Position numbers and translations under genes: made by a program
Notes under the pieces: generated by a model
The model's database searches: none
What the model saw: only the letters and a program-made list of their open reading frames with translations
What the model was told of the DNA's origin: nothing
Shown here: positions 1-9,902 of the stretch, one piece after another
Numbering within the stretch: position 1 is the stretch's first letter
How the letters are laid out: every line of letters starts with the position of its first letter
Assembly: GCA_015680685.1 (NCBI GenBank)
Contig: MNCI01033540.1
Coordinates: forward strand, 116,869 to 143,637
Length of the DNA stretch: 26,769 nucleotides
Source: Gnetum montanum
Taxonomy: Eukaryota > Streptophyta > Gnetopsida > Gnetales > Gnetaceae
Direction of reading: 5' to 3'

Positions 1-189
1 ACAGGGGGTGAAGATTTGTTCCTATAAGAAGAATCCATGTTAGTCTTTGTTGAAAAGTAAACAATGTGCTTTGCTTTTATGCTCTTAATGATTTATCATT
101 TGATGATCTTTACAACGTCTCTAAATGATTTACTATATTTTCTACTTAGCACACTTAGCTACATGAAGTCCCCAACAATGGTGCCAATG

Positions 190-1030
190 AGGAGTAGCAA
201 GTAGTCACTCTGCCCAACTATATGAATCATAAGTATGCACTAGTGAATCGATCAAATTCCATGGACTTAGCTTCTAAATGTGCCTTAAGAAAAAGATGGT
301 GATTTGGTGAAATATGATCATTGTATTCTTAGCTATTACTTGTGTAGGCTCACATGTATGGTTAAGTGTGAGCTAAGGCATATGATATTTAATTATATTT
401 TATATTTTTATTTATTTAATCCTAAGAATTGAAGTAAAGATAATTGGTTGGTAATTTAATTACTTTAGCTATGTATTGGTTCTTAAGCTAACTAGCTTGA
501 CATAAGCATCCAAGCCTCCTTCTTATACACATCTTGAACTCATATCAATGCTATTGGGTTACTAAGTGTCTACTACTGGGCATACCAAATAGCCACTATT
601 TCAATTACCAAGTGTTAAATGGTATGCTGGAAGTAGTCAGATTTATGTGTTCATCATTAGAAGCATTAGTTAACTAAGAACAAAAATGTAAATTGCATTA
701 ATAATAAAGTGCATGAAAGAAACATTAATCTATTCTAAGTGTTGTAAGGAGTATTAAGAATCTCATTGTTATTACTAGTCACATCAATGTGTTCAGGTAC
801 AAGATGCTCAAATAAAGATCTATACAATTACTTGAAGTTCTATTGTAGGTACTCAAAAAATATTCTAACTCTAGAGAAAGAAAACTATAAGAAATTAGCT
901 ACACTAATGACATAACATGCCATAAATGTGATGGATATGTACATTTATATAGGTGTGACATGATACTATCTTGATGCATCTTTCCATGCATCATTGGGGC
1001 TACATCGATGGGGCTACGTTGATAGGGCTA
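190..1030 (+). repeat. LTR fragment, inverted relative of the nested element's LTR
   Basis: This stretch aligns by eye, in reverse complement, with the part of the long LTR at about 10,780-11,540. Shared anchors occur in the same order: GGCATATGAT (377-386), ATTACCAAGTGTTA (605-618), TGTACATTTATA (938-949) and a CATCGATGG core near 1,003. The long LTR reads on the minus strand, so this copy reads on plus. Neither LTR terminus could be placed, and the half carrying the TATA box and R/U5 is not visible. It is therefore a truncated piece of a second family member, unconnected to coding sequence of that family within this window. Confidence 0.7.
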
Positions 1031-1352
1031 TGATGACACATTCCTATCAACACAACTAGTCAATGATTCATCAAATAGTATGAATTGTAGAATTATATAG
1101 GATTGAACACCAATTGAGAAGAAGTATCCCTATGCACTTTAAAGTACACATGAAGTAAAAATTCAATAATCACCTTCTTCACATTCACAGGTAGTTTTCA
1201 TTTGAGAGCAAAATATCTTACGCAATTATATAGAAAAATATCTCATGTGTATTAGGCATAGCAACCTTAAATATTTAAATCAAAAGTTAGAGACATGGAT
1301 AATTAGGCAATAAAAAAGAGGATAACATAGTTAATCTTATTTACAATAATTC

Positions 1353-1487
1353 TCTCTTTTAACAGTATCATTTTCTTATTAGGCCTACTATCAAAAATTA
1401 GGTCTACTATCAAAAAGGAAAAGCTGTTAAAAAATTAGGCTTACTATTAGAAATTATACATTCTTTTAACTATATCATTATCTTATT
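1353..1487. repeat. Short direct repeats
   Basis: A ~27-bp sequence reading roughly CTCTTTTAACAGTATCATT then TTCTTATT occurs at 1,353-1,380 and again, diverged, at 1,461-1,487. Between and overlapping them a ~19-bp unit of the type ATTAGGCCTACTATCAAAA occurs three times (near 1,378, 1,397 and 1,434). This looks like a small local tandem duplication. No function is visible. Confidence 0.55.
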
Positions 1488-1549
1488 CTTGCAAAACCTT
1501 AATCCTCAATGCTCAACTCACAATAGTAGAAGTCCTAGAATATTTTAAG

Positions 1550-1680
1550 TATACTTTCATTACTTGAAGATTTTATTTTTCCTAGTGCGAGATAGAGTTG
1601 TAGAGGAAATATAATCAACATAAACAAGAATAACAAAGGATTCATCATATTTTTCTAAAGAATAGTGTTTGATGTAAAGA
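1550..1680 (-). pseudogene. Copia reverse-transcriptase fragment
   Basis: On the minus strand one frame reads KYDESFVILVYVDYI, which matches the Copia reverse-transcriptase region around the catalytic YVDD box. The box is at 1,611-1,622 and its last Asp is changed to Tyr. Upstream in the same frame a short stretch (residues like HYSLE) fits the segment before the box, and stops follow soon after it. No convincing gag, integrase, RNase H or LTR was found around it, so this is a small, old, inactive remnant. Its true ends are unknown. Confidence 0.55.
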
Positions 1681-1751
1681 AATCAAAGGAATTGTAGATG
1701 TTGAGATAGGGACAAATTTATACAAGAGAAAGATATCATGATAGGATTAAA

Positions 1752-1784
1752 GAATCTCATGCTATCCATGTAAGCATGAGATTC
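1752..1784. repeat. Perfect 12-bp inverted repeat (hairpin)
   Basis: GAATCTCATGCT at 1,752-1,763 and its exact reverse complement AGCATGAGATTC at 1,773-1,784 flank a 9-nt loop. It lies next to the Copia RT fragment. No terminator-like T-run follows. It may be chance or the trace of a small insertion. Confidence 0.7.
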
Positions 1785-2634
1785 ATCAATCAGTGCTTCT
1801 TTCATTCCTTTCTAGCTTGATTTTGCAATAATACATGGTAAATATTCACTTTCCCCATTCCTTGTGAACAAACATAATCAAGAAGATTATTGCTTATTTT
1901 TGCAAGTTCATGTAAGCAACGATGTCTACTCTCCCCCAATTACCAAGAAAAATTTAAAATATGAACTCTATGCTTGATGAACCTGGTATCCAATCTAAAA
2001 TTAAATTTTGATAGTAACAAGTGGAATATCATGTTGTCAAAAGTTGAATTGGAAAGATTAAATAGACTTTCTATTTATGAGAGTCATGATATGATATCAA
2101 CAAAAACCCTAATTTTATATATTGATAGTGAAAACTCAATTTTGTATATTAATAGTAAACCCTAAATTTCCAAAAGAGAAAATACAAAATAATTTAAGAA
2201 TAGTCCTAATTTTTGCAAACTTGAATTTTAAAATTCAACTAAAGCCCTAATTCTCATCATAGAAATAAGAATTTTCAAATGCAACAAGAAACACACCTTG
2301 GCATGGACTTCACAAGAGCAATGAAGGAATCTTCATAGGGAAAATGACAATAATTTGCAAGAGTAGGAGTAGCGGTTGTTTAACAATGAGTAGCAATAAT
2401 AGTGCAATTTTCATGGACAAGAATGAGGTAAATGGGAACATAATGTAGGATTTCATTTTTATGCTTCAAATGTTAAAACATGAAATACTTGTAATAGATG
2501 TGCACCACATGATATATAGTTCAATTTAGAGCTTTTATAACTTGGCAATGACTGCTAAAATCAACCTCATGACTTAGAGGTTTCAAATCAAGATTTTTAT
2601 TAATAGGCATACACCTCATAATGTGGAGGCTTTT
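1785..2634. other. No recognisable gene
   Basis: This is AT-rich sequence with stops in all frames. A 63-codon plus-strand frame at 1,974-2,165 has no domain, low-complexity composition and no supporting context, so I treat it as chance. The stretch 2,200-2,450 could be old LTR or internal transposon sequence, but I see no diagnostic motif. Confidence 0.5.
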
Positions 2635-2840
2635 TGGACATAACACAATTAACTCATCTGAGGGAGCACATGTTCGTGATATGACAACATGAAGGCTAAT
2701 CTTGGTTTATGTACCTTCATTAGAACTATCCATTACAATGACAACATTCCTAAACTTATGACATAGGGACATCACACAGTTGATTTATCCAAGGGAGCAC
2801 ATGTCCATGGTATGATAATGTGAGGGATAATCCTGGTGTT
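2635..2840. repeat. Two-copy direct repeat, ~131-bp spacing
   Basis: A ~70-bp segment with the core AGGGAGCACATG occurs at about 2,635-2,710 and again at about 2,763-2,836. Both copies end in a TAATC-TGG sequence. Immediately after the second copy, TGTTAGGGACTAGGG begins at about 2,838. This resembles a Copia-type LTR start preceded by a purine-rich tract, but no partner LTR was found. Confidence 0.5.
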
Positions 2841-2916
2841 AGGGACTAGGGTTAGAAGTTTCCATTTTAATAACTAAATTAATTTAATAGAGTATTATAT
2901 TTAATGTAAGGTCATC

Positions 2917-2964
2917 TTAGTTACATTTGTACATGTTCTATGAACATGTAGTTAATGTAACTAA
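2917..2964. repeat. Compound hairpin, 19 paired bases
   Basis: An outer stem TTAGTTACAT/ATGTAACTAA (10 bp, 2,917-2,926 with 2,955-2,964) encloses an inner stem TACATGTTC/GAACATGTA (9 bp, 2,930-2,938 with 2,942-2,950). The 3-nt TAT loop and a 3/4-nt internal bulge complete it. It lies in a candidate LTR start region. It could be a miRNA-like foldback, a regulatory palindrome in an LTR, or a relic of a small inverted-repeat element. Nothing more specific can be said. Confidence 0.6.
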
Positions 2965-3219
2965 CATAACATTTTAAGTTTAAATTGACATTTTCATTCT
3001 TCCTCAATCCTAATACCCTAACTTATTAGTTATATAACAATGCTTTATTTTTCTGGGGTCCAACATCCTTGCCTATCCTTGAACTCAAAAATGATCTCAT
3101 TACTAGATAACAAAAATTATCACATATATACTTTTATATGAATTGGGACCATCATTTGGAGTGATGGCCACAATTGAAATAACACAACATTAAGTACTTA
3201 TTTAATGGATGCTACTATA

Positions 3220-3876
3220 TTGGGATATCAAGTAACCTCTTCCCTATATGAACTTATCTATGACTACGTACATGCAGGACATGTTTAATAGCTAACATGA
3301 AAGTCTAGATTCTCTAAAAATGCTCTTACATGCTAGTGGATTGGGATACCAAGTATCCTCCACATAGTATGATCTTGTATATGAATAGGTACCACCAAGA
3401 CATGGTAGAGCTAACATGAAACCCTAGAATCTCCAAACCTATTCAGGATAGTAAGTATTCTCTTTAAAGTATGATCTTGTCTATGACTAGGTACCACAAA
3501 TGCATATTTAATAGCCAACATGAAATCCTAGAATCCCCAAAACTACTTAGGATAGTAGATATTCTCTTCATAATATCATCTTGTCTATGACTAGGTACCA
3601 CCAATATGTGTTTAATAGCCAACATGAAACCATAGAATCTCTAAATCTACTTGGGATACAAAGTATTCTCTTCATATGAAGTATTATCTTCATAGTATGA
3701 TCTTATCTATGATGAGGTACCATGAAGACATATTCAATAGCCAACATTAAACCCTAGAATCTCAAAAACTACTCAAGATACTAAGTATCCTCTTCATAGT
3801 ATGATCTTGTCAATGACTTTGTATCACTAAGACATGTTTAATAGCCAACATGAAATCCTAGAATATTCAAAACTAT
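3220..3876. repeat. Tandem array, six ~104-bp units
   Basis: Six head-to-tail units start near 3,220, 3,341, 3,442, 3,546, 3,650 and 3,772. Each contains, in order, GGGATAC-AAGTATCCTC, ATGATCTTGTCTATGACTAG, GGTACC, a GACATG-TTTAATAG segment and CAACATGAAACCCTAGAATC. Most units are 101-104 bp. The fifth is 122 bp through a local re-duplication of TATGAAGTATTATCTTCA, and the first is 121 bp and more diverged. No open frame runs through the array, so it is a minisatellite or a repeat inside an old element rather than a protein repeat. Confidence 0.85.
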
Positions 3877-3977
3877 TCTCACATGTAGAAGAGTATGTGA
3901 ACATTTAAAATACAAGAACACTAGAGATATAATCCAAGCCCACTATGTGTTAATAGAAGTGACTAGAAAAGAAATAA

Positions 3978-5118
3978 TTCCATAATGTATGCATAATCTC
4001 ACATTGATGAGATGATGACTATATATATAATATAAATGAATGACTTTTCTGCATTAATAAATGAAATAAGAACTTGTATGAATAAGAATCATCTAACTAT
4101 AGATCATGATTTGTAGATGATAAGCCATGCTAATTACTTGATGTCACTCAATCATCATTGAAAGTTGCCCCAACTCTAAAGACATAGTGATGAAGCATAA
4201 CCAAACTAAGCTCTTATTTTTAACCATGTATTTTATTTCTTCACTAGTGAAATCATGATCTATAATAAGATGGAGACACATGCCTCTTACCCAAGTCCCA
4301 CTTCATTAATTTTAAATTACATATTTTAATTAAATTACTTTTTAAAACTCACATTTTAATTATATCTATATATGATTCATGAATCATTAAAAATAAAATT
4401 ATTTAAAACCATTATATGCACACAACGTTTATACATAAATAATAGTACAAGTATTTAAATTTTTATCATAAAGAACAAATCCCACATTTTATACATGAGA
4501 GTAGATGAAAATTTACAAGAAAACCAAGGCATAATTCCATAACTTACACATAATCCCACATTGAAGTAGTGATGTCAATATAAAGAATATAAATAAATGA
4601 TTTTTTTGCATTGATAAATCAGATAAGAACTTATTTTCTTAAGAATCATCTAACTACAAATCGTGATTCGCAACAAAATTCAATGTTGACTTAGTGACAC
4701 TAATTGCTAAACCTTAAGCTTTAGTAATTGGTGTTACTTAGTCATCATCAAAATCTATTCCAACTTTGTATATGTAGTGATGGAGCATAGCCAAACCAAG
4801 CTCTCATTTTTTACCATGTATTTCATGTTTTTTAACATTCAAATCATGATCTCTACTAAGATTGAGACACCAATACCCCCACCCAAGTCTCATTTCATTT
4901 ATCATAGAGCTTTAAATCATGATCTATTTTAGGATGGAGATAATCTACCTCTTACCCATGTCTCATTTCATTAATTGTATATTACATATTTTAATTGAAT
5001 TACTTTTTGAAACCCAAATTTTAATTATATCTATACATGATTCATGAATCTTTAAAAAAAATATTCAAAATCATTATATGTACACAACTTCATACATAAA
5101 TAATATTGTAAGTATTTT
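3978..5118. repeat. Direct duplication of a ~0.5-kb AT-rich segment
   Basis: The segment 3,978-4,460 is repeated, diverged and slightly expanded, at 4,533-5,118, with only about 72 bp between. Anchors present in the same order in both are TTCCATAA, GAATCATCTAACTA, ATGAAGCATA/ATGGAGCATA, TTACCATGTATTT, AAATCATGATCT, ATATTTTAATT and ATGATTCATGAATC. The second copy has an extra inner duplication with 73-bp spacing (4,841-4,900 against 4,914-4,976) that begins AAATCATGATCT. The copies lack clean TG...CA ends and a PBS between them, so a tandem duplication is more likely than an LTR pair. Confidence 0.75.
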
Positions 5119-5420
5119 TTTCTATGGAAGAGAATAAATTGATTTCACATGTTTTCTTTTTTTCATGCTTTCATAATTCACTTTCTACACAACTGTGTGT
5201 AGTAAAATATTTTATAGAATACCTAACACATGTACTATTAACCACCTCAATAAATGTTAAATATTTTACTGCCAATACACTGAAGAGGAAAATGAGATAT
5301 ACCTAAAATATTAAGTGTTTGAATGTCTTTCATAGCTTCCTAGATCTAGCAAACAATTCATTTTACAAAGACACAAATCATAGAATAGGAAATAACATCT
5401 TGACAGTGCCTAAAGATTTT
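5119..5420. other. No recognisable gene
   Basis: This AT-rich stretch lies between the duplication and the Copia 3' LTR. A 60-codon plus-strand frame at 5,124-5,306 has no recognisable domain. Part of this stretch may be the outer end of the LTR on its right, whose left boundary could not be fixed. Confidence 0.4.
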
Positions 5421-5846
5421 CTTGGAGATAGTGACCACATAATAAGAAATCATATAAAAAAATCTTAGGTATTCCTCTAGCCTCTCTTTGAAGAATCTAA
5501 AGGGCCATTGGATCTATGATCTAATCTAAAAGGAAATAAAGAACTTAGTTAGAGCAAACATACTCTTCTAAAACTCTCTTGAATTCTCTTACTAATGAAT
5601 ATGTGCTACTAAAATTATATAGGTCTTGACCTCCCAAAAATAGATTTCAAGAGATAAGCATGAATGTAGAAAATCATGGGGATAATCCTTATCATCTTAT
5701 TTAAGGATATTTTTAATATAGGATAAACTAGACATGAGATTAGATAAGAATTACATGAATAAAATCTCATCTTATTTAGTATAGATTTATGGACGAGATC
5801 TATCTAAATCATTTGTGGAACATCTAGTTATCATATTCTATAAACA
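5421..5846 (-). repeat. 3' LTR of left Copia remnant, outer end uncertain
   Basis: Read on the minus strand, the LTR begins TGTTTATAGAATATG at 5,846, directly after a polypurine tract and the end of RNase H. This is the standard order for a 3' LTR. A possible TATA box, TATATAATTT on the minus strand, lies at 5,612-5,621, about 225 bp into the LTR. The terminal CA could not be identified and no second LTR was found in the window, so the left coordinate is only an estimate. Confidence 0.5.
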
Positions 5847-5867
5847 TTCTCCCCACCTCCCCCACAT
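5847..5867 (-). other. Polypurine tract of left Copia remnant
   Basis: The minus strand reads TGTGGGGGAGGTGGGGAGAA immediately before the TGTTTATAG LTR start. Such a purine run primes plus-strand DNA synthesis in LTR retrotransposons. It is unusually well kept compared with the broken coding sequence beside it. Confidence 0.75.
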
Positions 5868-5899
5868 GATAGTAAGAGATCCCACTCTAAGTCTCAAAA

Positions 5900-7470
5900 A
5901 GATTCAAACTTCTCATAGCTCATAATCTTGGCAAAAATATTTTCCATTTTCACTTTAGTCCCATAATGTTTCATGCTAAGTCTATTTTCTTGGATTAAGC
6001 TTTTGAGATGATGATGCTTAATATCTATGTGTTTGGAATATCCATGATGAACAAGATTGTGAGCCATTGCAATAGCACTTGTGCTATCATAGTATATACA
6101 GATGGGAGGTTCAAGTGTGTCTTCTATTTCAATGAATATGGAGTGGATCCATATGGCTTGAGTAACAGTGTTAGATGCAACTATGTATTTTTCTTTAGTT
6201 GTTGAGAGGATGATTATAGTTTGCTTCTTTGATCCCCAAGAGATAAGTGATGAACTAAAGAAAAAAAAACCAAAAGTTGATTTATGATCTTTAAAGTCAC
6301 CTTCCTAGTTCCCATTAGTGTATCCCCATATATTGAAATTTTTATGTTGATGAAATGTGATTCCAAAATATTATTAGGTATTGCAAAATCCACTTTGTAG
6401 CTTTCCAATGTAATTCATATGGATCTTGCATGAATTGGGAGAGGCAATTTACAACAAACTAGATATCTAGATGAGTATTGGAAAGATACATGAGACTACT
6501 AATAAGGGAACAGTATAACAAAGGATTGAATGATGGGGATGTATCATCCTTGGTAAGTTTTATACCAAGGGAGAGTGGTGTATCTAAGGGATTATAATTA
6601 ATCATGCCAAATTTCTAAATTAAGAATTGGAAAAATTTCATTTGGCATATGGAAATTGATTTTGGTCTTTGGATAACTTAAAAATTCAAAAAATACAAGA
6701 TCTTCTCCAAATTAAACATCTGTAATTTATTTTTCATGGCATTAAGAAAATTATTTTCTAATGTAGTTGTAGATGAAAAATAGATTAAGTCTACTACATA
6801 TAAACAAACAAAAATGCAATCATCACAAGATAAAGTTTTGTATATAGTTGTTTGGGATTGAAGATTGATGAAGTCTTCTTGCATGAAAAAATGCATGAAT
6901 ACATGTGTGCCATGCATGTGGAGCTTGCGTAAGCCCATATAATGCTTTATGAAGTTTGTAGACATGATTCTTCTTTTCTCTGTCAATGAAACCTAGTGGT
7001 TGCTTCATGTAAACTTATTCATTAAGAAATCCATTGAGATATGTAGAGGCCACATCTAGTTGAAAAATAACATGGTCAACTTGTGTGGGAATAGCAAGAA
7101 AGATTCTCATGGATTCCATCTTTGAAATAGGAGCAAAGCTATCATCAAATATCTACCTTTCTATTAAAGATATTCTTTGGTAACCATGAGAGCTTTGAAT
7201 TTTTCCATCACATAATGTTGCTTTATTTTAATTTTAAAGATATATTTTAATATAATAATTGGCTTACTAGGTGGACAAGAAACAAGGCTTCAAGTGTTAT
7301 TTTTGTGAATTTGTTGTAACTCTTTCTTCATGTCAGCAGTTTAGTGTTCATCCTACACTACTTCGATGACAGAAGATGGTTCCATAGGACCGTCATCACT
7401 CCCTTCCATTGGTGTGAACAACATAAAAAAATTCATCAACCATTGCAATGAAGAGAGCATCTATAACATT
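5900..7470 (-). pseudogene. Copia pol remnant (RT, connection and RNase H)
   Basis: Minus-strand frames give the C-terminal half of a Copia polyprotein in the right order. First come KKELQQIHKNNT (about 7,300) and VDHVIFQLDVASTYLNGF (about 7,050). Next is [15 protein letters not shown] (about 6,940), then a catalytic box read as YVVD instead of YVDD at 6,789-6,800. A connection region with SSLMYLSNT follows near 6,480. RNase H ends the series with STTKEKYIVAS, YYDSTSAIAMAHN and GYSKHIDIKHHH near 5,990-6,200. The tail FAKIMSYEKFES near 5,920 precedes the polypurine tract. At least one frameshift separates the RT fingers from the palm (frames at 6,823-7,008 and 6,678-6,986), and several stops are present, so it is inactive. 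Gag, protease and integrase are not visible upstream. Confidence 0.85.
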
Positions 7471-7785
7471 ATCCTCTTAAAAGTGATTGTAGGGCATGTG
7501 ACAATGAAAATTCATATCCAACATTTGGGAAGCTAGGTTATAGGTAGCTAGTTGGGAAGAGGATGGAATCTATGGTGGAGGAAAGATGGAAGACATCATG
7601 GAAGGAACAATGGAACCTAAGAGCATCTACAACATTATTCTCTCAAAAGTGACTATAGGTCATGTGACGATGAAAATTCATATTCAGCATTTGGGAAGCT
7701 AGGTGATAGGTAGCTAGCCAGGAAGAGGATGGAATCTACAGTGGAGCAAAGATAGAAGATATTGTGGAAGGAACAATGGAACCTA
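7454..7785. repeat. 166-bp tandem duplication in the Copia remnant
   Basis: The copies are 7,454-7,619 and 7,620-7,785, joined head to tail. Both start AGAGCATCTA and end GGAACCTA. They differ mainly by transitions, so the duplication is old. It lies just upstream (minus strand) of the RT start, in the part of Copia pol between integrase and RT that is poorly conserved. Confidence 0.9.
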
Positions 7786-8276
7786 GGGTAAGAATGGATG
7801 AGGAATGACCACTATGATGAGTGAAGGGTAGCATATTATTCAGAGAACTAGCAATAGTTATTATCCAACTTAGAACATTAGTGGAAAGAAAAATGATTGG
7901 CATGGATTGTAGAAAATGAGAGGAAAAGGATGGCCAATAGCCACATAATCTACCTCCTAATTTTGGCATTGCCCCATATGCTAAAAATATTGTGGTAGGG
8001 TACATGGGACCCCCACATTTGGTGGTGTAGGATAACTAGTAGTTCTTTAAGTTTGGTTACCATTTTGGGTTATGCTGTGTTGGAATTTAGCAAGGCATTG
8101 AAAATTATTAGCAAGAGTTTGCATCATATGATAATTGGATGTAGGATTTTCAAAAATGGTTGATGGGAGGTGGTATGAAATTGTTGAGGATGGGTGCAAT
8201 GAATAAGTAGGCAAATTTTGGAAAAATTGTAGATATTCAATGGAAGAGATGGAGGAAAAATACATTGACAAGCCTC
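7786..8276 (-). pseudogene. Probable Copia internal sequence, unassigned
   Basis: Two minus-strand frames of 74-89 codons (8,047-8,271 and 7,736-8,005) are rich in Ser, Pro, Thr, Asn and Gln. This fits the spacer between integrase and RT in Copia elements or a Gln/Pro-rich gag-like segment, but no diagnostic motif is visible. They adjoin the RT remnant on the same strand. The stretch is cut at 8,276 by the insertion of the next Copia element, so its upstream continuation, if any, starts at 23,291. Confidence 0.4.
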
Positions 8277-8281
8277 ATGAG
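8277..8281. repeat. Target-site duplication, left (ATGAG)
   Basis: ATGAG directly precedes the left LTR and is repeated exactly at 23,286-23,290 after the right LTR. A 5-bp duplication is the expected product of Copia integrase and proves that both LTRs belong to one insertion. Confidence 0.9.
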
Positions 8282-8593
8282 TGTAGAAAAATAAAAAATT
8301 AACAAACATGATAGGAAAAATAAATTGAGACAACAACACAGAATTTTTGTGGTAATCCTAAATTGGGATAATAAATCATAGGCAAAGAAAAGGAGTAATT
8401 TACTAGATCAAATATGAGTACAAAAAGGAAGTGAAAAGGGTGACTACTTAAAAGGAAGAAAAAATTGCATGCATTCAGGTATGCCATCCAATGGTGAGCC
8501 AACAGATAGTTGGGCATGGTTGCCTTACGACCCTTCAACTTTTAGAGACTACATCATGAAATAGAAATTAGATCACCATACCAAACTCTAACA
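8282..8593 (-). repeat. Copia 3' LTR
   Basis: This 312-bp repeat matches 22,976-23,285. On the minus strand it starts TGTTAGAG and ends TTTTTCTACA, giving the TG...CA termini. Shared anchors include AAAAATAAATTGAGACA, ATGAGTACAAAA, AGTGAAAAGGG and ACCAAACTCTAACA. It is flanked by the ATGAG duplication and by a polypurine tract. Confidence 0.93.
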
Positions 8594-8604
8594 AAATCTA
8601 CCTT
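8594..8604 (-). other. Copia polypurine tract
   Basis: The minus strand reads AAGGTAGATTT directly before the LTR start TGTTAGAG. It resembles the usual Copia AAGGTGGAGATT tract with one purine block shortened. Confidence 0.65.
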
Positions 8605-9902
8605 GACACAAATTCCCTTATAAGGAACAAACCTCCAATCTTTGAGAAAAGGTCTCCACCTCTTCCACAAGAAATCTCCTAAGAGAAAAACTAAACAAGA
8701 AACATCAACCAAGTCCCAAGTCCTAGCAATTATCAAACTTGATAATAGGAAGAGACTTGATCATCATATCAAAAGGGTTATCATGGGTACTATGCTCACA
8801 ACAATATCACCATGAGCAATGATATCATGCATAAAATGATATTGCACATCAATGTGCTTTGTCCTTTCATGAAACATTTGATCTTTTTTGAGGAAAATAG
8901 TACTTTGACTATTGCAATAAACTATGGTAACCTAAAAATATTTATTAAGTTCACCAAATAGTCCCTTCAATAAAATGACTTCTTTAAAAGCCTTATTAAT
9001 TGCTAGATACTTAGCCTTAGTAGTATACAATGCAACTATAGTATGTAGGGTAGCTTTCCAACTAATAGCGTAACCAACAATGGTGAAGACATACCCTATA
9101 ATTAATCTTTTCATATTAAGATCTCTAGAAACATTAGAATCAACATAGCCAATGACCTAATCTCTAATCTGCAAAAAATGCAAACAAACATTAGTAGAGC
9201 TATGTAAGTATCTAAAAGTCCACTGTACTACTTTTCAATGCACTTGACCAGGATTAGCCATGTATCTACTAATTGCACTAACTACATGTGATAAATTTGG
9301 ATGAGTACAAACCATAGCATACATTAGGGAACCCACTAGACTAGAGAATGAAACTCACGACATATAATCAACCTCATAATTTGATTATGAAGATAAAGTA
9401 GATGAATGTCTAAAATGTGCAACTAATAGAGTACTAATAGGTCTGGCATTCTACATATTGAATTTGTAAAAAACCTTATTAATGTACCCTTACTAACTTA
9501 GTTACAATTTATTTGTCTTTCTATCTATTAGAATCTCCATACCAAGTATCTTCTTTGCAACCCACAAATATTTCATGTCAAATTATTTACTAAGTTGGAC
9601 ATTAACCTTTCTTATCTCCCCTTTATTGTTGGCTACTATTAACATGTCATCAACATATAAGAGTTGGTATACAAATGACTCATCATTAATCTTCTTGAAA
9701 TAAACACAACTATTATAAAAATTTCTTTTGAAATCATGAGTGGTAATAAACAAGTCAAACATGTTATACCATTATCTAGGTGACTGTTTCAGGCCATAAA
9801 CAAAATTTTTAGTAAGCACACATAGTCTTCTTTTCCTGAAATTATAAAGCTATCTAGTTATTTCATGTAGATATTCTCCTTGAGTTGTCCATGCAAGAAA
9901 AT
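8605..9902 (-). pseudogene. Copia pol, 3' half (RT palm to RNase H)
   Basis: This is the downstream part of the Copia reading frame, on the minus strand. It opens with LHGQLKENIYM at about 9,860-9,895, next to the nested insertion. YGLKQSP follows near 9,790. The catalytic LLYVDDMLIVANN is intact, with YVDD at 9,646-9,657. Next are ILGMEILIDRKTN, SLVGSLMYAMVCTHPN (about 9,320) and an RNase H with GYAISWKATLHTIVAL and TKAKYLAINKAFKE (8,932-9,114). The end motif MFHERTKHIDVQYHFMH lies near 8,840-8,880. The RNase H Asp of the usual YCDSQS is changed (YCNSQS), and there are stops throughout, so no active enzyme is possible. Its N-terminal half lies at 20,174-22,940. Confidence 0.92.
9898..9902. 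repeat. Target-site duplication of nested element, left
   Basis: AAAAT here corresponds to AAAGC at 20,174-20,178. The two differences are both transitions, as expected for an old duplication. The assignment is supported by the Copia codons, which read on correctly when one copy is removed. Confidence 0.7.

Noticed and set aside
3978-5118. Possible short LTR element with two LTRs
   Set aside because: The copies lack clear TG...CA ends, target duplication, PBS and any interior, so tandem duplication is simpler.
5124-6205. Plus-strand frames of 60-65 codons
   Set aside because: The frame at 6,008-6,205 is the antisense of Copia RNase H. The one at 5,124-5,306 has no domain or context.
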